Source: Phycisphaerales bacterium (GTDB lineage: Bacteria > Planctomycetota > Phycisphaerae > Phycisphaerales > SM1A02). From it: a stretch of DNA of 34,040 nt. The stretch is taken from NCBI GenBank assembly GCA_018883105.1, contig VEQS01000008.1, positions 1 to 34,040 of the forward strand, read 5' to 3'. How positions within the stretch are numbered: position 1 is the stretch's first letter; each line of letters starts with the position of its first letter. The position numbers were made by a program, and so were the translations under genes. Under the pieces are notes generated by a model, which had not been told where the DNA came from, ran no database searches, and saw only the letters and a list, made by a program, of their open reading frames with translations. Positions 23,628-31,075 of the stretch are shown here, piece by piece.

Positions 23628-24284
23628 ATGGATGCCGCGGCCACCATCTCCCGGCTCACGCTGCGGGCGCGGCAGGCAATCCACCGCGATGCGCTGGCCT
23701 TCGTCGCCGAGCGCTACGGACTCGACGCCGCGCAATCCGAGGCGCTGGCGGCGATCCCGGTGCGGTGGAAGCGCGCGCGGGGATCCAGTGCCTTCTACCT
23801 GCGCGCCGCGCATGGGTTTGCGGGCCCGCACATCCTGGTGCGCGTCCCCGGCGGGGCGCGTGTGCGCTGGCATACCTATCGCCGCGCCCGGGCGCGGTTC
23901 GCCACGCCGCCCGGAGGCATCGACCTCGCCGTACCGACGTTCGCGGGTGCCGTGCTGGTGCACGAACTGACCCACGCCCTGCAGCACGGCGTGGCCGGGG
24001 AGCCGAAGCGCCGCTACAGCGAGGTGGAGACCACGGAGAACGAGCTCGAGTACGTCCGCCGGCGTGCGCCGGACGCGTACGCGCGGCTCGTCCCCGTCCT
24101 GCCGAAGCCGCGTCGCCGCGCGGGACGCCCGGCCGCACCGCCGACGGCGCTCGCCGCGCTGCGCGCCGCGGTGCTGCGCATGGCGGCGCGCGTGGTGGGA
24201 AGCCTCACGTCGGCTGCGCCGCCAGTGCCGCCACCGCCGAGGTCCCGGCGACGAACCCGCTCGCCCAGGCCCACTGGAAGTTGA
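23628..24284 (+). CDS. small HExxH-motif metallopeptidase-like protein
   Basis: A 218-residue protein with a zinc-peptidase signature, AVLVHELTHALQHG (HExxH, near residue 108-112), followed 20 residues later by YSEVETTENELEYV, whose Glu could be the third zinc ligand. The first 60 residues are helical and Arg/Ala-rich; no signal peptide or membrane helix is seen, so it should be cytoplasmic. I do not recognise the family; it resembles small domain-of-unknown-function peptidases. An alternative GTG at 23607 would overlap the HIT stop as GTGA. The C-terminus (PPVPPPPRSRRRTRSPRPTGS) is low-complexity and overlaps the BaiN-type gene on the other strand by 80 bp, so the true domain probably ends earlier. 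Confidence 0.7.
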   Translation: MDAAATISRLTLRARQAIHRDALAFVAERYGLDAAQSEALAAIPVRWKRARGSSAFYLRAAHGFAGPHILVRVPGGARVRWHTYRRARARFATPPGGIDLAVPTFAGAVLVHELTHALQHGVAGEPKRRYSEVETTENELEYVRRRAPDAYARLVPVLPKPRRRAGRPAAPPTALAALRAAVLRMAARVVGSLTSAAPPVPPPPRSRRRTRSPRPTGS

Positions 24285-25461
24285 ACCCGCCGATCCGGCC
24301 GTCGACGTCGAGCACCTCGCCGGCGAGGTGAAGCCCCGGCACCACGCGGCTCTCCATCGTCTCGAGCCGAACTTCCGACAGCGGCACGCCGCCCGCGGTC
24401 GCCTCGGCGAACGTGAAGCCGCGGTCGCCGGTCACCGGGAGCGGCGTGGCGCCGACGAGCTGCGCCAGCCCCCGGCGGCGATCGCGCGCCAGCTGCTGCG
24501 GCGTGGCGGCGGCATCGACGGCAGCGGCCTCGCACAGGGCACGCACCAGGCGTTCCGGAAGCCATGCGCGCAGCACGGCGCCGACGCCCCGGCCCTTCGC
24601 CTCGACCAGCGCGCGGTCGATCGCCTCGGCCTCCATGCCCGGCGTCCATGACAGCTCGAGCCGCGCCTGCGGGTCGTCGACACGTGCCATCGTCCAGTGG
24701 CGGCTGATGTTCAGGACCGACGGGCCGCTGAGCCCGAAGTGCGTGCAGAGCGTGCTGTCGGCGAACGACACGAGCCGCTTGCCGCCGCCCGACCGCAGCA
24801 CCAGTTCCGCCGGCACGGTCAGCCCGCTGAGTTCCGTGATCCAGTGCCCCTCCGGAAGCCTGAGCGGCACGAGCGATGGGATCACGTGGTCGGTCACGCG
24901 GTGGCCGAGCCCGGCCGCGATCGCAAGCCCCACGCCGTCCGAGCCGGACTTCGGGAGCGCCTTGCCGCCGGTCGCGAGCACCACGCGGCGTGCCACATGC
25001 TCGCCGGTCGCGGTGCGGATCCGGAAGCCGCCGTCCATCGGCGCCACCGACTCCACGCGCTCCGGGTGCCGCAGGTGCACGCCGGCGCGGCGCGCGGCGG
25101 CAAGAAGCGCGTCGAGCACCGTGTGCGCATCGTCGGTGACCGGGAAGAGCTTTCCCGTTTCCTCGCGCTTCAGCTCGACGCCGAGCTCCGCGAAGAACCC
25201 GACCGTCTCCTCGACGCCGAAGCGCCGCAGCACCTTGCGGATCGCGGGCGCGGTGCTGCCGGCGTAGTCCCCTTCCTCGACGCGCCAGTGCGTGACGTTG
25301 CAGCGCCCGCCGCCCGCCACCAGGATCTTCGCGCCGAGCTTCCGTGCGCCGTCGAAGGCGGCGATGCGCGCCGGCACGCCGGCGCCCGCCGCACCGCGCC
25401 CCGCCCAGATCGCCGCGAAGAGCCCCGCCGCGCCGGCGCCGACCACGGCGACGTCAAGCAT
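24205..25461 (-). CDS. BaiN/HI0933-type FAD-dependent oxidoreductase
   Basis: A 418-residue flavoprotein of the HI0933/BaiN (RdsA) family. The dinucleotide loop is at the very start (LDVAVVGAGAAGLFAAIWAG, GxGxxG), then the family signature AGGGRCNVTH (about residues 50-59), VVLATGGKALPKSGSDGVG, FTFAEATAGGVPLSEV and the C-terminal FAD contact LHLAGEVLDVDGRIGGFNFQWAWASGFVAG. One characterised member reduces a bile-acid intermediate; the natural substrate in most bacteria is unknown. ATG 25461 is chosen since the fold begins at once; a GTG at 25491 overlapping the upstream stop (GTGA) would add 10 residues. It is the last gene of the recG run. Its 3' end overlaps the HExxH gene by 80 bp. Confidence 0.9.
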   Translation of the reverse strand: MLDVAVVGAGAAGLFAAIWAGRGAAGAGVPARIAAFDGARKLGAKILVAGGGRCNVTHWRVEEGDYAGSTAPAIRKVLRRFGVEETVGFFAELGVELKREETGKLFPVTDDAHTVLDALLAAARRAGVHLRHPERVESVAPMDGGFRIRTATGEHVARRVVLATGGKALPKSGSDGVGLAIAAGLGHRVTDHVIPSLVPLRLPEGHWITELSGLTVPAELVLRSGGGKRLVSFADSTLCTHFGLSGPSVLNISRHWTMARVDDPQARLELSWTPGMEAEAIDRALVEAKGRGVGAVLRAWLPERLVRALCEAAAVDAAATPQQLARDRRRGLAQLVGATPLPVTGDRGFTFAEATAGGVPLSEVRLETMESRVVPGLHLAGEVLDVDGRIGGFNFQWAWASGFVAGTSAVAALAAQPT

Positions 25462-25487
25462 GCCTTCACCCGCCGACGCCGCGTCGG

Positions 25488-27263
25488 TCACGGCGCCTTC
25501 GCGGGCGCGGCGTCCGCGGCCGATGCGGGCCAGCGGTCGCCCAGCGCGACCGCAAGCTCGATGTCCCGGGCCTTCTGCGCGGAGTGGCGCAGGGTGACCT
25601 TCGTTCCCTTCGCGCCCTCGGCCAGGAAGCGCGCCGCGATCGACGACTGTCCCGGAACGCCGCCCGGGAAGCGCAGCGCGTGCGGACGGAATGCCTGCGG
25701 CTCGAACGTGCGGTCCGTGCGCCGGCCGAGCGGGCCCCCGGCGACCACCGTCGCGCCCGTGAGCTCGAGCACGTCGTCGAGCCCGATCCCGCGGTCCGCG
25801 GCGCGCGCCGTGCGCGAGGGGATCAGGCGGTCGTTCGCCACCGTGACGGTGACTTCCCACAGGCCGGGCGACAGCTCCTTCGTCTCCGCCGACTCGAAGC
25901 GCAGCAGCGGCATCTGGTCGGCGTGGTACATGGTGAAGGCGAAGTTGCGGTGCAGCTCCTCCTCGACCATGAAGGGCGGCGGGATGCGCGCGCTGAACTT
26001 CGTGCCGCCGCCGACGAGCACCGTGCCGTGCTCGGGGTGCTGCACCTCCTTCATGGGCGACTTCGTCTGGTCGAAGAGCATGCGCCGCTCCCACAGGCGG
26101 CGCTCCTCGTCGCTCGGGTCCTGGCCGTCCTGCATCAGGCGCTTCTCGGTCCAGAGCTCGTTGGTCAGGCTGATGACGCCGAGGCCCTCGGCCAGCCAGT
26201 TCACCGCGCCGCCGTGCACGGTGTAGAGGTCCTTGTGGATGACCATGGGGCGATAGAAGGGCAGCATCGCGGCGCCGGTGTCCTGGATGCGACGGTAGGT
26301 CGCGGCGTCCTCGCCGGGGTAGTCCTTGTCGCGGAACGGCGCGCCCGGGCCGCGCAGGATCATGCCGCCCGTGTTGTGGTAGCACTGCGCCGCGGCGAGG
26401 TTCGGCTTCGCAAGCAGCCAGTCGGCCACCGCGCGGGTCTCCGGGTAGCAGAGCGGGTACGCGCCCGCGCCCCCCTGGACGTTCTCCGGCTCCCAGCCGC
26501 TCGGGAAGTTCCGGTTCATGTCGTAGCCGCCGGGACCGTCCTCGTTGATGCGGCCGTCGCCGTCGTTGTCGACGCCTTCCTGGCCGGCCATCGACCATTC
26601 GCCGTACTCGCGCGTGCCGTCGGCACGCGGTTCCGGCGAGACGCGCTCCATGCGGTCCGGGTCGCGCGGGTCGCGGCGGTGCGTGCCGAACGGGTCGCGC
26701 CGCCACATCATGGTGATGTGGCCGTCGCCGTCGAGGTCGTCGGGCCCGTCCTCGTCGTCGGTGCCGTCGCCGTCGTCGTCGGTCGGCTGCTGGCCGGTGC
26801 GCGCCGAGTGCGGCGTGTGCGCGTCGGCGAACCACGTCGCCCGCCCATCGGGATTGACGAGCGGGACCAGCAGGAACACGCAGCGGTCGACGAGCTCGGT
26901 GATGCGGGGCACGGTGCCGTACGCGCCGAGCAGGTACCAGGCCGTGTAGGTCACGGTCTCGCTGGCCTGGATCTCGTTGGCGTGGATCGACCCGTCGATG
27001 TAGATCGCCGGCTTGTCGCGCTCGTCGCCGGTGCGCGGGTTCGCGATCACCATGGCGAGCATGGGGCGCCCCAGCGACGACGTGCCGATCCGCTCCACGC
27101 GGCAGAGCTCGGGGTACGCCTCGGCCAGGCGGAACATCTGGTCGCAGATGCCGTCGGTGTCGACGAAGCGGTTGAACCGCAGGTCGACCTTCGAGGGAAT
27201 CTGCTGCTGGGCGGCGCAGGTGCCGGCAAGGGCCAGCGCGGCGACGGCGGCGAGGGCACGCAT
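25488..27263 (-). CDS. secreted M14 zinc carboxypeptidase (active-type)
   Basis: A 591-residue exported peptidase of family M14. A signal peptide, MRALAAVAALALAGTCAAQQ, is followed by the catalytic domain (about 27-400). Zinc ligands are His94 and Glu97 (DGSIHANEIQASE, HxxE) and His296 (QCYHNTGGMIL); substrate contacts Asn250-Arg251 (YDMNRNFPSGW) and the catalytic Glu369 (SLTNELW) are kept. Two acidic DxDxDG stretches (162-181 and 232-243) look like calcium sites inserted in the fold. The C-terminal 200 residues are beta-rich, probably an accessory domain. It should trim C-terminal residues from peptides outside the cytoplasm. The start overlaps the upstream paralogue's stop (TGATG) and has a strong AGGAGGT. 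Confidence 0.92.
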   Translation of the reverse strand: MRALAAVAALALAGTCAAQQQIPSKVDLRFNRFVDTDGICDQMFRLAEAYPELCRVERIGTSSLGRPMLAMVIANPRTGDERDKPAIYIDGSIHANEIQASETVTYTAWYLLGAYGTVPRITELVDRCVFLLVPLVNPDGRATWFADAHTPHSARTGQQPTDDDGDGTDDEDGPDDLDGDGHITMMWRRDPFGTHRRDPRDPDRMERVSPEPRADGTREYGEWSMAGQEGVDNDGDGRINEDGPGGYDMNRNFPSGWEPENVQGGAGAYPLCYPETRAVADWLLAKPNLAAAQCYHNTGGMILRGPGAPFRDKDYPGEDAATYRRIQDTGAAMLPFYRPMVIHKDLYTVHGGAVNWLAEGLGVISLTNELWTEKRLMQDGQDPSDEERRLWERRMLFDQTKSPMKEVQHPEHGTVLVGGGTKFSARIPPPFMVEEELHRNFAFTMYHADQMPLLRFESAETKELSPGLWEVTVTVANDRLIPSRTARAADRGIGLDDVLELTGATVVAGGPLGRRTDRTFEPQAFRPHALRFPGGVPGQSSIAARFLAEGAKGTKVTLRHSAQKARDIELAVALGDRWPASAADAAPAKAP

Positions 27264-28963
27264 CAGCGCACCTCCTCCGCGGGCACGGAGACGCCGCCGC
27301 GGAACGCATGCCGTTCGACGGCCTTGCCTGCGAAGAGGAGCTCCACCACGATGGTCTCGTCGTCCGGCGCGTTCACGATCCACGAGCACGGGCGCGTGGT
27401 GCCCGGGTCGATGCCGCGCACGATGTCGACGCGGCGCCCGGACTTCACGCGGTCGGCAGGCACCGAGATGCGCACCACGTGCGCGGGGGTCACGCCTTCG
27501 GCGCGTCCGCCGCGCATCACCGACGGCAGGCGGCCGGTGTTCGAGAGCGCCGCGTCGATCCGCCAGAGCGACGGCCCGGCGCGTTCGATGGTCGGCGTCG
27601 AGATCGAGACCTTCGGCCGCGCCTCCGCGACGCGCCCGAGGAACGCGACGAGCTTCGCCGACATCGGCGCCACGTCGGCGAGCGGCGGGTTCTCGCGGAA
27701 GCCCGGCACCCAGCCGCCGACCTCCACCTCGCCGAGCTGCGGATGCTGCTGGCGCGTCCACGGCACGAATCCGGCGCCCTCGCGGGCACGGTCGCTGTAC
27801 TCGAGCCACGCGGCGGCCGACTCGTCCGCGGGCTTCGGCGCCTTCGGGTCCCTGGCGGGCGTCCCGTCCGGGGGCGGCGGCGCGTCCGGGCGGCCCCAGA
27901 GCGTCGTCGCGAAGGCGGGCATGCCACGCTGCGCGTTGAGCCAGGCCACCAGGCTGCCCGCGGTGTCGGCGCCGTCGGCGCGCGACTGGCCGGTGAGCTC
28001 ACGGTAGGCCTTGGCCAGTTCTCCGTAGGCCGCGGCGTCGCCCTCGTCGAGGACCGACGGCATGCCGCCGGGCGTGCGCGACTTGGCATCCGGAACGTTC
28101 ACCACGGTGTCGTGGCGGCCGATCACGAGCGCGGCGAAGAGCTGCGGGTTGGCGATGACGAGGTCCGCGATCGCCTTGCTCTCGATGGCGATCAGCGGGT
28201 AGACGCCTGCCTCGTCCTCGAACTCCGGCCAGCGGTGCGGGAAGTTGCGCTCCGGGTCGATGCCGCCCGGCCAGTCCTCGGCCATGCGGCCGTCGGCGTC
28301 GGCGTCGATGCCCTCGGTCCACACGGTCCATTCCGCGAGCTGCCCCGCGGCTGCGTCCGGCGACTTGAGGAGCCGCGGTTCCGCGGGGTCGGCAACCTGC
28401 GTCGGCTTGCGCCAGGGCGGCACGGTGCCCGACGCGCGCATCTGGGTGATGAGCCCGTCGCCGTTCAGGTCCCGCGGCGGGTCCTCCTCGCCGTAGCCGT
28501 CCTTGTCGTTGTCGTGCGCCACGGCGTTGCCAGACGAGGCACGGCGCGGGCCGCGGACGAACCGCTCCGCGGCATCGGGATTGGCGCAGGGCACCACGTG
28601 CACCGTGATGCCGCGCAGCGACTCCGGCCGGTCGCGCAGGATTCCCTCGGCGATCGCGAGCGCCGCCTCGGTGCTCGACCAGCGGTGGCCATCCATGCCG
28701 CCCACCACGAGCATCGCCGGCCGGCGTCCGGCGGCGGAGGGGTCGTCGGCGATGGTCAGCAGGTGGATGGGGTACCCGCCGACGCTCGTCGCCAGGATCT
28801 GCGACCCGACGCGGTCGGGCCACGTGGCCTTCAGCGCCGCGACCGCTTCGGCGAGCCCGGCGGCGTCGCGGCGCTCGCGCAGCGCGACCGCCGGGGGCGG
28901 CGCGGCAGCGGCGGGCTCCGCCTGGGCGAGGAGCATCGAGACGATCGAGCAGGTGATCAGCAT
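27263..28963 (-). CDS. M14 carboxypeptidase paralogue with lost catalytic residues
   Basis: A 566-residue protein with a signal peptide (MLITCSIVSMLLAQAEPAAA) and the same layout as its downstream neighbour, including two acidic DxDxDG stretches (151-170 and 220-230) and a beta-rich C-terminus. Side by side, the key sites differ. HxxE is Asp91-Gly-His-Arg94 (GGMDGHRWSSTEA), Asn-Arg is Glu238-Arg239 (GIDPERNFPHRW), and the catalytic Glu is Thr354 (FATTLW against LTNELW). Only the third ligand His (His284, VIGRHDTVV) seems kept. It is therefore probably a pseudopeptidase that still binds peptides or its partner. No Shine-Dalgarno sequence precedes the ATG, only a C/T-rich stretch. It starts 31 nt after the DUF3299 stop. 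Confidence 0.85.
   Translation of the reverse strand: MLITCSIVSMLLAQAEPAAAAPPPAVALRERRDAAGLAEAVAALKATWPDRVGSQILATSVGGYPIHLLTIADDPSAAGRRPAMLVVGGMDGHRWSSTEAALAIAEGILRDRPESLRGITVHVVPCANPDAAERFVRGPRRASSGNAVAHDNDKDGYGEEDPPRDLNGDGLITQMRASGTVPPWRKPTQVADPAEPRLLKSPDAAAGQLAEWTVWTEGIDADADGRMAEDWPGGIDPERNFPHRWPEFEDEAGVYPLIAIESKAIADLVIANPQLFAALVIGRHDTVVNVPDAKSRTPGGMPSVLDEGDAAAYGELAKAYRELTGQSRADGADTAGSLVAWLNAQRGMPAFATTLWGRPDAPPPPDGTPARDPKAPKPADESAAAWLEYSDRAREGAGFVPWTRQQHPQLGEVEVGGWVPGFRENPPLADVAPMSAKLVAFLGRVAEARPKVSISTPTIERAGPSLWRIDAALSNTGRLPSVMRGGRAEGVTPAHVVRISVPADRVKSGRRVDIVRGIDPGTTRPCSWIVNAPDDETIVVELLFAGKAVERHAFRGGVSVPAEEVR
27270..27276 (-). promoter_or_regulatory. strong ribosome-binding site of the active M14 gene
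   Basis: AGGAGGT on the minus strand, 6 nt before the ATG at 27263, within the last codons of the upstream paralogue. It fixes the start and allows higher translation than the upstream gene, whose start has no such sequence. Confidence 0.75.
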
Positions 28964-28994
28964 GGGAGGGAGGGTTCCGGCGGTCGCGCGGGAT

Positions 28995-29780
28995 TCAGAG
29001 CTCGGGACGCGCGCCCTGGACCATCGAGGCATCCTCGAGGATGTAGAGCCCGACGAGCCAGTTCTCGACGAGGTAGGGATCGATCTTCAGCCTGCCCTTC
29101 ACGCCGCCGAAGTTGAACGTCGCGTGGGCGCCGGAACGCTTCGCGGGCTCGAGGAGCTTCACCTCGATGGCGTCGTAGGGCGTGGGCGGCACGCCGATGC
29201 AGCAGCCGTCCCACTGGTTGAGCATCACCAGGAGTTCCTTGGTCTCGCTCACCATCAGCGGGAACGCGAGGTATCCCTCGACCTGCACCCACGCGCCGTC
29301 AAGCATCGCGACTCGCTGGGGCAGGTCATGCTCGTTGAGCCGCGGGATGTACGACTCCGACGCGCTCGCCAGGCACTCCCAGCTCATGCGATATGGATTC
29401 TCGGCGGTGCCCTCGCCGCGGATCTCGTACTTGCCGTCGGCGTAGAGGAGGCGCTCGCCGCTCTTCTCGTCGGTGCGCGGGACGATGTTCCCCGGCACGA
29501 TGCGCGCGCTGGCGATGCTGCGTCCGAGCCCGAGGTCGACCGCGTCGGGCGCGCGGACGACGGGGGCCTTCGGGGCGGGCGCGGCGGGCGCCGCCGGTGC
29601 TGCCGGGGCCGCCGGCGCTGCCGGGGCCGCCGGCGTGGCGTTCGCCGGCGCCGTGGGTGCGGGCGTCGAGGCCGGGGTCGGCGCCGACGCGGTGCGCTCG
29701 GGCCGTCCCGTGAGGAGGAGCGCCGCCGCCGCACCGATGAGGAGCGCGCCGACGATCCAGACGAGGCGCATGCCGCTCAC
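28995..29780 (-). CDS. DUF3299 protein with Ala/Pro repeat linker
   Basis: A 261-residue exported or membrane-anchored protein. The N-terminal helix MRLVWIVGALLIGAAAALLL is followed by a long Ala/Pro/Thr linker containing APAAPAAPAAPAAP (coded by an 18-bp repeat). The folded C-terminal domain (about 150-255) matches DUF3299: AWVQVEGYLAFPLMVSE, VMLNQWDGCCIGVPPTPYDAIEVKL. Related proteins are encoded with ABC transporters in many bacteria, and the CC pair might bind metal. Start choice: GTG 29780, which overlaps the permease stop as GTGA and is preceded by GAGG; ATG 29771, three codons later, is equally possible. Function unknown. Confidence 0.8.
   Translation of the reverse strand: MSGMRLVWIVGALLIGAAAALLLTGRPERTASAPTPASTPAPTAPANATPAAPAAPAAPAAPAAPAAPAPKAPVVRAPDAVDLGLGRSIASARIVPGNIVPRTDEKSGERLLYADGKYEIRGEGTAENPYRMSWECLASASESYIPRLNEHDLPQRVAMLDGAWVQVEGYLAFPLMVSETKELLVMLNQWDGCCIGVPPTPYDAIEVKLLEPAKRSGAHATFNFGGVKGRLKIDPYLVENWLVGLYILEDASMVQGARPEL
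29590..29635. repeat. 18-bp tandem repeat coding for the Ala/Pro linker
   Basis: Two full near-identical 18-bp units (29590-29607 and 29608-29625, one base different) and ten bases of a third. In the DUF3299 frame each unit codes for two Ala-Ala-Pro triplets. In-frame units suggest the linker length changes by slippage without breaking the protein. Confidence 0.8.
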
Positions 29781-31075
29781 GCCGCGGGCCTCAGGCTCTC
29801 GGCCACGGGCAGGTGGTAGGCGCGCCACGCGGGAAGCAGTCCGGCGAGCGCGCTCAGCGCGACCGCGCCACCCAGGACGATCACCGTGTCGCGGGGGTCG
29901 AGCGCCGGGTCGACCACCAGTCCGATCGAGGCGCGCAGCCACGCGCTCGCGGCGATCCCGCCGACGAGGGCCAGCACCACGCCCGCGGCGGCGCCGGCGA
30001 AGCCGATCAGCAGGCTCTCGGTCACGACCATGCCGAAGATGCGTCCCTGGCTTGCGCCGAGGACGCGCAGCACGGCCACCTGGCGCGCGCGGGCCGCCAT
30101 CGAGTTGTAGAGGGCCAGCATGGTGCTCAGGGCGCTCGACACCAGCACCACCACCGCCATGCCGATGAAGAGCCCGTCGACGTTCGACACGATCGCGAAG
30201 AGCCGCTGGATCTGCTGCGCCGGCTGCGCCACCACGATCGACGTGTCGCGGCGCAGCGTGTCGAACTGCTGCTGCATCGCGGCGCTCGCGTCGCTTCCGG
30301 GCCGCGTGGGCAGGCGGAGCAGGATGCCGGTGATCAGGCGGTCGGCGTCGGTGAGTTCCGCCGCGCCCACCTTGCCGTGCTGTCCATCGCGCTCGCGGCG
30401 GTCAAAGGCATGCAGGATCCAGCTCGACTCGAGGTCGATGAAGAGGGCGCGGTCGTGCGCGCTGCCGGAGGGCTCCAGCACGCCCACCACCTTGAAGGGG
30501 TACTCCGTGTGCACGTGGCCCGCGTGGTCGCCGCCGCCCTCGCGGCTGCCGCCGGAACCGTGCGTCAGGAACACCTCCTGCCCAAGGCGCAGGCCCGAGC
30601 CCTTCGCCGCGGCCGCGCCCAGGACGATCTCGAACGGCCGCTCGAACAGCCGCCCCTCTCGCAGCTTCCATGGCTCGCCGGCCACGGGCTCGAACTTCGT
30701 CAGGAACTCGGTCGACGTCGCCATCGTCGGGTAGCCGCGGTAGCTGTCGCCCTGCTGGGTGGGGATCGCCCACAGCCACGGGAAGGACCCGCGGATCTGC
30801 TGGTACTTGGCCCAGGGAATCGGGTTCGCCGGGGCGTTGGCGTAGAAGATGCCGTTCAGCACCGCAACCAGCGGGCTCGGGTCCGAGCTCACCAGCAGAT
30901 GCGTGTTCCCCGAGCCGCGGTCGAAGGCATCGCGGGCGCTCGAGCGCATGCCGAGCAGGACGAGGAGCAGGCCGACGCTCGTGGCCACCATGCCGATCGT
31001 GATCCACGTCGAGAGCGGCCGCGCCTGCAGGCTGCGGAGGACGATGCGGGTATCGGTGAGGGGGCGGGAGCTCAT
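29777..31075 (-). CDS. ABC transporter permease (FtsX/MacB/LolC type)
   Basis: A 432-residue inner-membrane protein with one N-terminal helix (STWITIGMVATSVGLLLVLLG), a large extracytoplasmic domain (about 45-305) and three C-terminal helices (GLFIGMAVVVLVSSALSTML, LLIGFAGAAAGVVLALVGG, DTVIVLGGAVALSALAGLLP). The conserved RARQVAVLRVLGASQGRIF coupling region before helix 3 is typical of FtsX-domain permeases. A His-rich loop (GGGDHAGHVHTEYPF, near residue 195) lies in the outer domain and may bind metal. These proteins drive mechanical work on envelope substrates rather than uptake. It starts with an ATG overlapping the ATPase stop (ATGA). Confidence 0.9.
   Translation of the reverse strand: MSSRPLTDTRIVLRSLQARPLSTWITIGMVATSVGLLLVLLGMRSSARDAFDRGSGNTHLLVSSDPSPLVAVLNGIFYANAPANPIPWAKYQQIRGSFPWLWAIPTQQGDSYRGYPTMATSTEFLTKFEPVAGEPWKLREGRLFERPFEIVLGAAAAKGSGLRLGQEVFLTHGSGGSREGGGDHAGHVHTEYPFKVVGVLEPSGSAHDRALFIDLESSWILHAFDRRERDGQHGKVGAAELTDADRLITGILLRLPTRPGSDASAAMQQQFDTLRRDTSIVVAQPAQQIQRLFAIVSNVDGLFIGMAVVVLVSSALSTMLALYNSMAARARQVAVLRVLGASQGRIFGMVVTESLLIGFAGAAAGVVLALVGGIAASAWLRASIGLVVDPALDPRDTVIVLGGAVALSALAGLLPAWRAYHLPVAESLRPAA

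Noticed and set aside
24205-27309. A single 1034-residue fusion of M14 antisense frame and BaiN-type protein
   Set aside because: The frame stays open upstream only by chance; homology starts at MLDVAVVGAGAAG (25461), and the upstream part is out of frame with the M14 gene.
25344-28007. An 887-codon plus-strand open frame across both M14 genes
   Set aside because: It spans the start and stop of genuine minus-strand genes, and its composition is that of a frame shadow.
27308-29116. A 602-codon open frame on the plus strand, antisense to the M14 pseudopeptidase gene
   Set aside because: It is Ala/Arg/His/Gly-rich, has no recognisable motif and mirrors a real gene on the minus strand; GC-rich DNA produces such frames because stop codons are rare.
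29590-29635. Tandem repeat as a possible CRISPR or regulatory array
   Set aside because: Units are 18 bp, contiguous, without spacers, and in frame coding for an Ala/Pro linker.
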